The notes beneath the pieces are model-generated. The model saw nothing but the letters and a program-made list of their open reading frames with translations. It was not told the DNA's origin and ran no database searches. From Gillisella vitis (GTDB lineage Bacteria > Pseudomonadota > Alphaproteobacteria > Rhizobiales > Rhizobiaceae), in NCBI RefSeq assembly GCF_001541345.2, contig NZ_LMVL02000001.1, positions 1,070,218-1,134,217 of the forward strand: a stretch of 64,000 bases of DNA, in the 5' to 3' direction. This document shows positions 9,441-17,658 of this stretch, one piece after another. Each line of letters begins with the position of its first letter. Positions within the stretch are counted from its first letter, which is position 1. Both the position numbers and the translations under genes were made by a program.

Positions 9441-9676
9441 ATTGTCTTCCTTGCATCGGGTCGGTTTGCAGCTGAGGCCGCCAATGCTTATCTAAAGCTG
9501 TCCAAGGCAATAGATTCGACTGAAACCGCATGAATTTCCAGCAGGTTTTATCGAAAAAACCGCCAAGAGCGACACTTAGCCTGATAAAAGCGCGTTACGT
9601 TCACATCCAATGCTCATTTTTGTCGCACCGACCTCGTCAATGACGCCGGATGGGACTATCCAGTTTTAGGATAATC

Positions 9677-10603
9677 ATGGCCTTTCTTTTCAACTCAGAT
9701 CCGGTGCGTGGCGCGGTCTTCGCGCAGGCCTTCGCACGCGAGATGCCCGATTTGGATTTTCATGTTGCGCCATCGCCGGTCGAACCTGAGGGTATCCGCT
9801 ACCTGATGACCTGGGCGATGCCGGATGAGATCGAGCGTTATACCAATCTGGAGGTGCTGTTTTGCATCGGCGCCGGTGTCGATCAGTTCGATCCCGCCCG
9901 GTTGCCCGATACCGTCAAGCTGGTGCGAATGGTCGAGGATGGAATCGTGCGGATGATGCAAGAATATATCACGCTTGCCGTGCTTTCCGTTCACCGCAAG
10001 CTGCCAGCCTATATTGGTCAGCAACAGCAAGGTGAGTGGCAGCCCCTGCCGATTACATCCCAGGCGCCTTCGCAACGGGTGACGGTGCTGGGCCTGGGCC
10101 TGCTGGGGCAGGCAGCGCTGGAGCGGTTGAAGCCTTTCGGCTTTCAGCTGTCGGGTTGGAGCCGTTCGCCGCGCGAAATCGATGATGTCACCTGTCATGC
10201 CGGAATAGAGACCCTGCCAGATCTGCTGAAGCAGACGGATATTCTCGTCTGTCTTTTGCCGCTGACATCAGAGACCCGGCATTTCCTGAATGCCGACCTG
10301 TTTGCCCGCCTTCCGCGCGGCGCGTCCCTCGTTCACGCCGGGCGCGGTGCTCAACTGGATCAGGCGGCATTGCTGGCAGCGCTCGATAGCGGCCATCTCG
10401 CCAGCGCTTTTCTCGATGTTACCGATCCGGAACCGCTGCAATCGGACCATCCGCTGTGGCGGCAGCCGAATGTGATCATCACGCCCCATATTGCCAGTGT
10501 CACCCAGCCAGAAACGGCGGCCATGGCAGTGATCGACAATATCCGTCGTCATCGATCCGGTGAACAGATGATTGGACTTGTTGATCGCCAGCGCGGATAT
10601 TAA
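9677..10603 (+). CDS. D-2-hydroxyacid dehydrogenase (GhrA-like glyoxylate/hydroxypyruvate reductase)
   Basis: 308 residues, usual size for GhrA. The Rossmann motif is [20 protein letters not shown]; the substrate arginine region is [19 protein letters not shown], and DVTDPEPL followed by [12 protein letters not shown] supplies the catalytic Glu/His pair of the family. It reduces glyoxylate or hydroxypyruvate with NAD(P)H. Start chosen at MAFLFNSD with AGGATAATC before it; an in-frame start nine codons earlier lacks a ribosome binding site. It is followed after 93 bases by gabD, probably co-transcribed. Exact substrate is not readable. Confidence 0.85.
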   Translation: MAFLFNSDPVRGAVFAQAFAREMPDLDFHVAPSPVEPEGIRYLMTWAMPDEIERYTNLEVLFCIGAGVDQFDPARLPDTVKLVRMVEDGIVRMMQEYITLAVLSVHRKLPAYIGQQQQGEWQPLPITSQAPSQRVTVLGLGLLGQAALERLKPFGFQLSGWSRSPREIDDVTCHAGIETLPDLLKQTDILVCLLPLTSETRHFLNADLFARLPRGASLVHAGRGAQLDQAALLAALDSGHLASAFLDVTDPEPLQSDHPLWRQPNVIITPHIASVTQPETAAMAVIDNIRRHRSGEQMIGLVDRQRGY

Positions 10604-10696
10604 AGATTTTCCAACTCCAACGGTGCCTGCGGCAGGACCGTTGTTTTGTTTCAACGGCAGGACGGACCTTTCGTCTCACTCTATCAAGGACTTCCT

Positions 10697-12154
10697 ATGC
10701 ATAATCTCAAAGACAAGACCTTGCTGCGTCAGCAGGGCCTGATTGGCGGCGAATGGGTTGATGCGGCCTCCGCCAAGGTGATCGATGTCATCGATCCCGC
10801 CACCCAATCGGTGATCGGCACGGTGCCGGATATGGGCGCCGATGACACAAGCGCCGCCATCAAGGCTGCGGGAAAGGCCTTCAAACTCTGGAAGAAAAAG
10901 ACCCATGCCGAGCGCGCTGGGCTGCTGGAAGCCTGGTACGGTCTGATGATCGAGCATATCGAGGATCTGGCTCTGATCCTGACGATGGAACAGGGCAAGC
11001 CGCTGGATGAGGCGCGCGGCGAAATCCGCTACGGCGCCTCCTTCGTCAAGTGGTTTGCGGAAGAGGCCCGCCGTATCGGTGGCCATACCATTCCGTCGCC
11101 AACCACCGACCGCCGCATCGTCGTTCTGAAGGAGCCGGTTGGTGTCTGCGGCATCATTACGCCCTGGAATTTCCCCAATGCGATGATTACCCGCAAAGTG
11201 GCTCCGGCCTTGGCGGCGGGCTGCACCGTGGTCATCAAGCCCTCGGATTTCACGCCCTATTCGGCGCTGGCGCTGGGCGTGCTGGCCGAGCGCGCCGGTA
11301 TTCCTGCTGGCGTCATCAATATCGTCACCGGCATGCCGACCGAGATCGGCAATGAAATCATGGCCAATGACGTCGTGCGCAAGATTTCCTTTACCGGCTC
11401 GACCCGGGTCGGATCGCTGCTGATGCGCGGTGCCGCTGATACGATCAAGAAGCTCAGCCTGGAGCTGGGCGGCAATGCGCCGTTCATCGTGTTTGACGAT
11501 GCCGATCTCGATCTGGCGGTCGAAGGTGCGATTCTCTGCAAATTCCGCAATGGCGGCCAGACCTGCGTTTGCGCCAACCGCATCCTGGTTCAATCAGGCG
11601 TCTACGATGCCTTCGCGGCCAAGCTGACCGCTCGCGTCAATGCCATGAAGGTTGGCCCCGGAACTGAGCAAGGCGTTTCCATTGGACCGATGATCAACGA
11701 GGCGGCGATTGGCAAGATTCGCCAGCATGTCGAGGATGCCGTTTCAAAGGGCGCGAAGATCGCCACCGATGCGCACAGATTGCCGCAGGGTGCGCAGTTT
11801 ACGGCACCGGTGGTCTTGACCGGTGCAACTACCGAGATGCTGCTGGCCAGCGAGGAGACTTTCGGCCCCGTCGCGCCGCTGTTCAAGTTCGAAACCGAGG
11901 AAGAAGCTCTGGAAATTGCCAATGGCACGCCCTTCGGTCTGGCCGCCTATTTCTACACCGAAAGCTTGAAGCGCTCCTGGCGGGTGGCCGAAGCGCTGGA
12001 GGCGGGGATGATTGGCCTGAATACCGGAGCGATTTCCACGGAAGTGGCGCCCTTCGGTGGCGTCAAGCAATCCGGCCTTGGCCGCGAAGGCGCGCAGATC
12101 GGTATCGAGGAATATCTGGAAATGAAGACCTTCCATATCGGCGGTCTGGCCTAA
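10697..12154 (+). CDS. gabD: Succinate-semialdehyde dehydrogenase
   Basis: 485 residues that align along their length with E. coli GabD as I recall it: LRQQGLIGGEWVDA start, PWNFPNAMITRK, KISFTGSTRVG, catalytic Glu in LELGGNAPF, catalytic Cys in NGGQTCVCANR (with the CxC redox pair typical of SSADH), ETFGPVAPLF and FGGVKQSGLGREG near the end. It oxidises succinate semialdehyde to succinate with NAD(P)+, at the end of GABA degradation. AAGGACTTCCT precedes the ATG. Glutarate-semialdehyde dehydrogenase is a possible alternative, of interest because a glutarate module lies at 51407. No GABA transaminase is in the window. Confidence 0.9.
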   Translation: MHNLKDKTLLRQQGLIGGEWVDAASAKVIDVIDPATQSVIGTVPDMGADDTSAAIKAAGKAFKLWKKKTHAERAGLLEAWYGLMIEHIEDLALILTMEQGKPLDEARGEIRYGASFVKWFAEEARRIGGHTIPSPTTDRRIVVLKEPVGVCGIITPWNFPNAMITRKVAPALAAGCTVVIKPSDFTPYSALALGVLAERAGIPAGVINIVTGMPTEIGNEIMANDVVRKISFTGSTRVGSLLMRGAADTIKKLSLELGGNAPFIVFDDADLDLAVEGAILCKFRNGGQTCVCANRILVQSGVYDAFAAKLTARVNAMKVGPGTEQGVSIGPMINEAAIGKIRQHVEDAVSKGAKIATDAHRLPQGAQFTAPVVLTGATTEMLLASEETFGPVAPLFKFETEEEALEIANGTPFGLAAYFYTESLKRSWRVAEALEAGMIGLNTGAISTEVAPFGGVKQSGLGREGAQIGIEEYLEMKTFHIGGLA

Positions 12155-12167
12155 TAGTCGCTTATGG

Positions 12168-12195
12168 TTCCGGGGCAGGGAAACCTACCCCGGAA
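12168..12195. terminator. Bidirectional hairpin between gabD and a LysR gene
   Basis: TTCCGGGG...CCCCGGAA with an inner AGG-GAAA-CCT: an 11-bp stem, one mismatch, closed by a GAAA tetraloop. It begins 14 bases after the gabD stop and contains the stop codon of the converging LysR gene. The stability and location fit a shared terminator; there is no long T-run. Confidence 0.6.
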
Positions 12196-13084
12196 TATGA
12201 AAGGCCCGCCGGAAATAAGCGCGAAACGCCTCCATGGCCGGGCTGAATTCCGCATTGCGTCGCCAGGCAAGGCCGACATCCATGGATGGTACCGGATCGA
12301 TCAGCGTGATAGTCTCGATCCGTCTGCCCTCCAGTGACCATGGCCGATGCACCATATCTGAGAGAATGGCGACGCCCTGGCCATTGGCGACCAGCGAGCG
12401 CACGGCTTCGACCGAGGATGTCCGCAGCGTCACCTTCGGCTGGTAGGGCGTCGGGCTCCAGTATTTCAGCGTGGTATGCGAGGCTTCGTCCACCGTCAGC
12501 ATGATATAGTTTTCCTCCGCCACGTCCTTTAGGCCAACCGAGGGACGGGACAGCAGCGGATGGCGGGCAGGGAGCCAGAGCCGCCGCTGCGAATTCAGCA
12601 GCGTTTCGGTGGTCAGTTCCGGGTTGAGAATGTTTGAGGTCAGCAGCACGGCGACGTCATAGCGATTGGCGAGCAGGCCTTCCTCGACGCTTTCCCGGTT
12701 GAGTTCGAACAATTGAATATCGACGCCCGGAAACTGCCGTTTCAGCCGCTCGATATGCAGCGGCAGAAAATAACCGATCACCGTATAGCTGGCAGCGACG
12801 CTGAGCTTGCCCTGCACCTTGCCGGTGACGGGGTTGAGCGTGGTGATGTCATCAACCTTCCGCAGGATGTCATAGGCCTGGGATAGCAGCAGGCGCCCGG
12901 CTTCCGTCAGGTCCATGCCATGCGGCGTGCGCTCGAACAGCGGCGCGCCGACAATGGTTTCAAGCTCCTTGATTGCCGTGGTCACCGCCGATTGCGAGAT
13001 CGCGAGGTTGATGGCGGCCTGCGAGACCTGCCCGGATTCGGCGGTCGCCACGAAATAGCGGATCTGGCGAAGACTGAGCGACAT
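12185..13084 (-). CDS. LysR-family transcriptional regulator
   Basis: 299 residues. N-terminal winged helix with SLRQIRYFVATAESGQVSQA and LAISQSAVTTAIKELE; the C-terminal periplasmic-binding-like effector domain starts around residue 90. Start at MSLSLRQ is supported by GGGAG eight bases upstream; earlier in-frame codons lack a site. It is divergent from the second pxp locus (pxpA at 13365), so it is the probable activator of that operon. The 280-base divergent region carries a TCTGAAAAT repeat, one copy a dyad. The ligand is unknown. Confidence 0.88.
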   Translation of the reverse strand: MSLSLRQIRYFVATAESGQVSQAAINLAISQSAVTTAIKELETIVGAPLFERTPHGMDLTEAGRLLLSQAYDILRKVDDITTLNPVTGKVQGKLSVAASYTVIGYFLPLHIERLKRQFPGVDIQLFELNRESVEEGLLANRYDVAVLLTSNILNPELTTETLLNSQRRLWLPARHPLLSRPSVGLKDVAEENYIMLTVDEASHTTLKYWSPTPYQPKVTLRTSSVEAVRSLVANGQGVAILSDMVHRPWSLEGRRIETITLIDPVPSMDVGLAWRRNAEFSPAMEAFRAYFRRAFHIPG

Positions 13085-13119
13085 GTCACAAACTCCCATC
13101 GTTATTTTTGATAGTGCCA

Positions 13120-13268
13120 TCTGAAAATCAGAATGAATCATCTTTTGATTGTGATCTTTGAGGCATTCACCTGAATTGTGCGGTCTAGGGTCTGAAAATC
13201 ATTCAAACTTTTCCTCTGGCCTTCGAAGCTTCTCCCATCAGTAAATCAGATAATGGCTTTCTGAAAAT
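13120..13268. promoter_or_regulatory. Three TCTGAAAAT repeats in the LysR-pxpA divergent region
   Basis: TCTGAAAAT starts at 13120, 13191 and 13260, that is 71 and 69 bases apart. The first copy is extended to the dyad TCTGA-AAA-TCAGA (13120-13132). Direct repeats at regular spacing between divergently transcribed genes suggest recognition and activation sites for the adjacent LysR protein. The repeats are seen directly; the regulator is inferred. Confidence 0.4.
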
Positions 13269-13364
13269 ACCATTTTTCAAATGACGATTTTCTGCCTAGT
13301 TTTTTTCTGACGAAAATGATGGCACATGAGTTTTTTGCATAAAAATAAAGCATAGAGGTTCCCT

Positions 13365-14141
13365 GTGGCGCTTGAAACTGTCGATATCAATTGTGATCTG
13401 GGCGAGGCCTTTGGCCGCTGGCGGATCGGCGACACCGCCGATCAGGCGTTGATGGGGCTGATCAGTTCCGCCAATATCGCCACCGGCTTTCATGCTGGTG
13501 ATCCAAACCTGATGGATGAGACCGTGCGGCTGGCGGTGGAGCACGGTGTCGGTATCGGCGCTCATCCCGGTTATGACGATCTCCAGGGCTTTGGGCGCCG
13601 CAAGATCAATGGCACGGCCCGTGAATTGGTCAATGATATCGTTTATCAGGTTGGCGCGCTGAAGGAATTCGTCCGCCGTCACGGTGCCAGCCTCCAACAT
13701 GTGAAGCCGCACGGCGCGCTTTATATGGAAATGGCTGTTAATCCCGAACTGGCGCAGCTTTTCATACACTATATGCGGACCGCCAATCCCAATGCCTATG
13801 TGCTGTGCATGGCAGGTTCTGCGACCGAAATCGCCGCGCGCGAGGCAGGCCAGCCGGTGGCGCGGGAATTCTACGCCGACCGGGATTACGACGAAAGCGG
13901 CTCCATCGTCTTTACCCGCGATGTTGGGCGTCCCGATCCCTCCGCCATTGCCCGCAAGGTGCTGCGCGCCTGTCTGGAGGGCAAGGTCACGGCGGTGACG
14001 GGCAAGGACATCGAAGTGCCGTTCGAGACCATCTGCTTCCATTCCGATACGCTGGGCGCTTTCGATATCGTCCGCCATATGCGCGACGCGCTGGTCGCTG
14101 AAGGCATCCGCATTTCGCCCCTTTCAGACATTCTCAAATAA
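13365..14141 (+). CDS. PxpA-like protein (LamB/YcsF family), second copy
   Basis: 258 residues starting at GTG with GAGG seven bases before. It has the full set of LamB/YcsF motifs: VDINCDLGEAFGRW, SSANIATGFHAGDP, GIGAHPGYDD and VKPHGALY. It differs clearly from the copy at 3043: RWRIGDT near the start, VFTRDVGR in place of the usual long loop, and an insertion around AMLYMEMAVNPELA. It is first in an operon with a biotin carrier, a biotin carboxylase and divergent PxpB and PxpC. This suggests a hydrolase step on a substrate other than, or besides, 5-oxoproline. Confidence 0.9.
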   Translation: MALETVDINCDLGEAFGRWRIGDTADQALMGLISSANIATGFHAGDPNLMDETVRLAVEHGVGIGAHPGYDDLQGFGRRKINGTARELVNDIVYQVGALKEFVRRHGASLQHVKPHGALYMEMAVNPELAQLFIHYMRTANPNAYVLCMAGSATEIAAREAGQPVAREFYADRDYDESGSIVFTRDVGRPDPSAIARKVLRACLEGKVTAVTGKDIEVPFETICFHSDTLGAFDIVRHMRDALVAEGIRISPLSDILK

Positions 14142-14153
14142 TCGGAGACGGCC

Positions 14154-14396
14154 ATGAGCACACTCGAGATCAGATCGCCCCTTCCTGGAACCTTCTATCG
14201 CAAGCCTTCTCCCGATGCCCCGAGCTTCAAAAATGATGGAGATGCGGTGATGCAAGGCGAAGTCATTGGCCTGATTGAAGTGATGAAGACGTTTCATGAA
14301 GTGCATGCGGATGCCGCTGGCACCGGTCTCGTCTTCGTGGCGGAAGACAATGAGCCCATCATGGCCGGTCAGGTGATCGCTGAGGTGCAGGCATGA
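14154..14396 (+). CDS. Biotin carboxyl carrier protein (single-domain)
   Basis: 80 residues, one biotinyl domain and no long N-terminal linker, so shorter than AccB. The biotin attachment motif is EVMKTF with the lysine at residue 45; RSPLPGTFY at the N-terminus and the C-terminal AGQVIAEV form the usual hairpin halves. It overlaps the biotin carboxylase by four bases (ATGA), implying translational coupling. No AccA or AccD is encoded nearby, so the carried CO2 probably goes to the PxpB/PxpC pair, relatives of the urea carboxylase carboxyltransferase domain. Confidence 0.92.
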   Translation: MSTLEIRSPLPGTFYRKPSPDAPSFKNDGDAVMQGEVIGLIEVMKTFHEVHADAAGTGLVFVAEDNEPIMAGQVIAEVQA

Positions 14397-15784
14397 GCAT
14401 CTCGTCCTTGCTGGTGGCCAACAGGGGTGAGATTGCCGTTCGGATCATCCAGGCGGCCAAGGCGCTCGGCATCCGCACTGTGCAGGTTCATTCCGCCGCC
14501 GACCGGGATATGCTGGCGGTGAAGCTGGCCGATCAGGCGGTGGAGATTGGCCCGCCCTCTGCTGCCAAATCCTATCTGAATATCGAGGCGGTGCTGAAAG
14601 CGGCACTGGAAACCGGCGTCGATTCCGTGCATCCGGGCTATGGCTTCCTCTCCGAAAATGCCGCTTTCGCCAAGGCTGTCACCGATGCCGGGCTGATTTT
14701 CATCGGTCCGAGCCATGAAGCGATCAGCCTGTTGGGCGACAAGGTCGAGGCCCGCAAGGTGGCGATGCACGCCGGAGTGCCGACCGTGCCGGGCTCGAAT
14801 GGCCGGGTGGATGACCTTGAGGCAGGGCGCGCGATTGTCGAGACAATCGGCTTTCCCGTGATGATCAAGGCCGCTGCTGGCGGTGGTGGCCGGGGCATTC
14901 GCATAGCCGAGACCATGGAGGATTTCGAGCGGCATTTCCCGCAGGCATCCTCCGAAGCGCTGGCCGCGTTTGGCGATGGCGGGCTGTACATCGAGAAGGT
15001 CATTACCCGCGCCCGCCATGTTGAAGTGCAGATCCTCGGCGATGGGGAAAATGCCATTCACTGCTTCGAGCGGGAATGTTCGCTGCAACGCCGCCGCCAG
15101 AAGGTCTGGGAAGAAGGCCCATCGGTGCGCCTGCCTGATGACGTGCGAAAAGCCCTGTGCGACAGCGCCGTGGCGCTGGCCCGCTCAGTCCACTATCGCG
15201 GCGCGGGTACGGTTGAATATCTCTATGACGAACAGAGCGGTGATTTTTATTTCATTGAGGTCAATACCCGCATCCAGGTCGAGCATCCGGTGACGGAAAT
15301 GATTACCGGCATCGATCTGGTGCAGGAAATGATCCGCATTGCCGGTGGCGCGCCCTTGTCGCTGCGCCAGGAAGATGTGGTGCTCTCCGGCCACGCCATT
15401 GAATGCCGGATCAATGCCGAGAACCCTGCGCGTGGCTTTCTGCCCGGTCCCGGCACGGTCTCAACCCTGCTCATTCCCGAGGGCGACGGCATCCGCTTTG
15501 ATACCATGCTCTATGAAGGCTATCAGGTGCCGCCCTTCTACGATTCCCTGCTTGGCAAGCTGATCGTCTGGGCTGAGACCCGTGAGGCCTGCCTGGAAAA
15601 GCTTGGCGCGGCGCTGGAGCATTTCGAGATTGGCGGCCTTGCCACCACCATCCCGCTGCACAAAAAGCTGGCGATTGATCCCTCCGTGCGGAGCGCCGAT
15701 GTCCATACCCGGTTTCTGGAGCCGTGGTTGGAAACGGCCTTTCCTGCTCCCTCCAAGGCACCCGCTTCAAAGGAGACTGTCTGA
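14393..15784 (+). CDS. Biotin carboxylase subunit
   Basis: 463 residues. [20 protein letters not shown] opens the domain; [11 protein letters not shown], the ATP loop AAAGGGGRGIR, ERECSLQRRRQK and the metal/bicarbonate site EVNTRIQVEHPVTE are all intact, followed by the C-terminal domain (GHAIECRINAENP; PPFYDSLLGK). It carboxylates the biotin of the carrier encoded just before it, using ATP and bicarbonate. Its TGA overlaps the pxpB ATG by one base. Together with the carrier and PxpB/PxpC it has the same parts as urea carboxylase, split into four polypeptides. Confidence 0.93.
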   Translation: MSISSLLVANRGEIAVRIIQAAKALGIRTVQVHSAADRDMLAVKLADQAVEIGPPSAAKSYLNIEAVLKAALETGVDSVHPGYGFLSENAAFAKAVTDAGLIFIGPSHEAISLLGDKVEARKVAMHAGVPTVPGSNGRVDDLEAGRAIVETIGFPVMIKAAAGGGGRGIRIAETMEDFERHFPQASSEALAAFGDGGLYIEKVITRARHVEVQILGDGENAIHCFERECSLQRRRQKVWEEGPSVRLPDDVRKALCDSAVALARSVHYRGAGTVEYLYDEQSGDFYFIEVNTRIQVEHPVTEMITGIDLVQEMIRIAGGAPLSLRQEDVVLSGHAIECRINAENPARGFLPGPGTVSTLLIPEGDGIRFDTMLYEGYQVPPFYDSLLGKLIVWAETREACLEKLGAALEHFEIGGLATTIPLHKKLAIDPSVRSADVHTRFLEPWLETAFPAPSKAPASKETV

Positions 15785-16659
15785 TGGCAATGCGATATAC
15801 ATTCGGCGGTGATGAGCATCTGTTTGTGGAATGCAGCGAGGCGATGTCGCTGGAAGCGTTTTTCACCTCGCTGTCGATGACCAACGGCATTTCGCAAGCC
15901 CGGATCAAGGGCATTACCGAAATCTGCCCGGCCAATGCCTCCTTCCAGGTCAAGTTCGATCCTGACATCATTCATCCCGATGATATTTTGAAGGAGATCC
16001 AGGCCATCGAGGTGGCGGCGGCGAAAAGCGATCCGGTGATCGCCACGCGGATCGTCGAAATCCCGGTTTTCTATAATGATCCCTGGACCCATGAGACGCT
16101 GATGCGGTTTCGTGAACGCCATCAGGAGCCTGAGGGCACCGATCTCGATTATGCCGCCAAGATCAACAATTACTCTGGGGTCGAGGACTTCATTGCCGCC
16201 CATGCCGGTTCGCCCTGGTTTGTCTCCATGGTCGGCTTCGTGTCCGGTCTGCCCTTCATGTATCAGATGGTCGAGCGGCAGCGGCAGATCGAAGTGCCGA
16301 AATATCTGCGGCCCCGCACCGATACGCCGAGGCTGACGGTCGGCCACGGTGGCTGTTTTGGCTGTATCTATTCGGTGCGCGGTGCCGGCGGCTACCAGAT
16401 GTTCGGTATTACGCCGATGCCGATCTACGATCCGACGCAAACCACCTCTTACCTGCGCGACTTCATGGTGTTCTTCAAGCCGGGCGATATCGTTAAGTTC
16501 AAGCCCGTCGATAGAGACGGTTACGATCAGGCGGTGGAAGAGGTGGACAAGGGCATATTCGTGCCGCCGATCCGTGAGGTGCGCTTTGATCTCTCGGAAT
16601 TCCAGAAAGACATCAGCGGCTACAACGCCAGGCTGGAGGGCCTTCTCCATGGTCATTAA
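15784..16659 (+). CDS. Divergent PxpB-like protein (urea-carboxylase subunit-1 fold)
   Basis: 291 residues, longer than ordinary PxpB (about 220-240). The fold is recognisable by EIPVFYNDPW, VSMVGFVSGLPFMYQM (the counterpart of GFAPGFPYL) and GGYQMFGITPMPIYDP (the counterpart of GGWQIIGxTP). The stretch between them, RPRTDTPRLTVGHGGCFGCI, replaces the [15 protein letters not shown] segment seen in the other PxpB here (593-2218), so the active-site surface has changed. The ATG overlaps the preceding stop by one base and the 3' end overlaps pxpC by 11 bases. I infer that with PxpC it forms the carboxyltransferase half of a biotin-dependent enzyme. Confidence 0.82.
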   Translation: MAMRYTFGGDEHLFVECSEAMSLEAFFTSLSMTNGISQARIKGITEICPANASFQVKFDPDIIHPDDILKEIQAIEVAAAKSDPVIATRIVEIPVFYNDPWTHETLMRFRERHQEPEGTDLDYAAKINNYSGVEDFIAAHAGSPWFVSMVGFVSGLPFMYQMVERQRQIEVPKYLRPRTDTPRLTVGHGGCFGCIYSVRGAGGYQMFGITPMPIYDPTQTTSYLRDFMVFFKPGDIVKFKPVDRDGYDQAVEEVDKGIFVPPIREVRFDLSEFQKDISGYNARLEGLLHGH

Positions 16660-17626
16660 GGTTTTGCATCAAGGGCTTGCCACCACGGTTCAGGATCTGG
16701 GCCGTCCCGGTTATTTTCACCTCGGCATTCCCCTGGGCGGTGCCATGGATCGGCTGGCGCTGAACGCCGCCAACCTTCTTGTCGGCAATGACGAAGGGGC
16801 GGCGGGGCTGGAGGCGGTGTTTATCGGGCCGAAGCTGGAATTTACCGCCGACACCATGGTCGCCGTTACCGGAGCAGAGATGCCGATCCGTCTTGACGGC
16901 GAGGAAAAGCCCGGCTGGACCGCCTTCAAGGTGCGCGCAGGTCAGGTGCTGAGTTTCGATTTCCTGAAAGCGGGTGCGCGGATCTATATCGCCATTGCCG
17001 GTGGTATCGACGTGCCGCTGGCGCTTGGGTCTCGTTCCACCTATGCCATCGGCGCGCTTGGCGGCTTCCAGGGTCGTGCGATTGCGGCTGGAGATGAATT
17101 GCCGGTGGGGCAGGCGAAGCCTGTGCCCGAAGGCCGGACCATTCCGCAGGCGCTGCGCCGCCGTCCGGGCGCGCCTGCCGAACTGCGCGTGCTGCCCGGT
17201 CTCTACTGGGATCGGCTGACGGAAGAGGCAAAGGGCAATTTCTTCGAGGACGAGTGGAAGGTAGCGCCGGAAGCCGACCGGATGGGCTACCGGTTTCGTG
17301 GCGGACGCAAGCTTGAATTCGTGCCGCGGACGCCGCCGTTCGGGGCGGGTTCCGATCCATCCAATATTGTCGATAGCTGCTATCCCTATGGCTCGATCCA
17401 GGTGCCGGGCGGCAGTGAGCCTATCGTCCTGCACCGCGACGCAGTTTCCGGTGGCGGCTATTTCATGGTCGGCACGGTGATCTCCGCCGATATGGATCTG
17501 ATCGGCCAATTGCAGCCGCATACGCCGACCCGGTTCGTCAAGGTGGATATGGAGCAGGCCCTGGCGGCGCGCCGTGAGCGGCAGGCGATGATCCGCGACA
17601 TCAGTGCCGCGTTGTCAAAGGTCTAG
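16649..17626 (+). CDS. PxpC-like protein (urea-carboxylase subunit-2 / KipA fold)
   Basis: 325 residues. Family motifs: LHQGLATTVQDLGRPGYFHL, GGAMDRLALNAANLLVGN, LEAVFIGPKLEF, AVTGAEMPIRLDG, YIAIAGGIDVPLALGSRSTY, then PGSEPIVLHRDAVSGGGYFMV near the C-terminus. Start at MVIKVLHQG, overlapping pxpB by 11 bases; the open frame upstream reads through pxpB and is not used. It is last of the five-gene pxpA-carrier-carboxylase-pxpB-pxpC operon. The converging GntR gene ends 32 bases downstream. Confidence 0.88.
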   Translation: MVIKVLHQGLATTVQDLGRPGYFHLGIPLGGAMDRLALNAANLLVGNDEGAAGLEAVFIGPKLEFTADTMVAVTGAEMPIRLDGEEKPGWTAFKVRAGQVLSFDFLKAGARIYIAIAGGIDVPLALGSRSTYAIGALGGFQGRAIAAGDELPVGQAKPVPEGRTIPQALRRRPGAPAELRVLPGLYWDRLTEEAKGNFFEDEWKVAPEADRMGYRFRGGRKLEFVPRTPPFGAGSDPSNIVDSCYPYGSIQVPGGSEPIVLHRDAVSGGGYFMVGTVISADMDLIGQLQPHTPTRFVKVDMEQALAARRERQAMIRDISAALSKV

Positions 17627-17658
17627 GAGCGCAGGTCATGACAGGGTCGGCGCCACAC

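Noticed and set aside
15538..16656. 372-codon minus-strand open frame across the carboxylase and pxpB genes
   Set aside because: Antisense to two well-supported genes with coupled translation; no recognisable domain.
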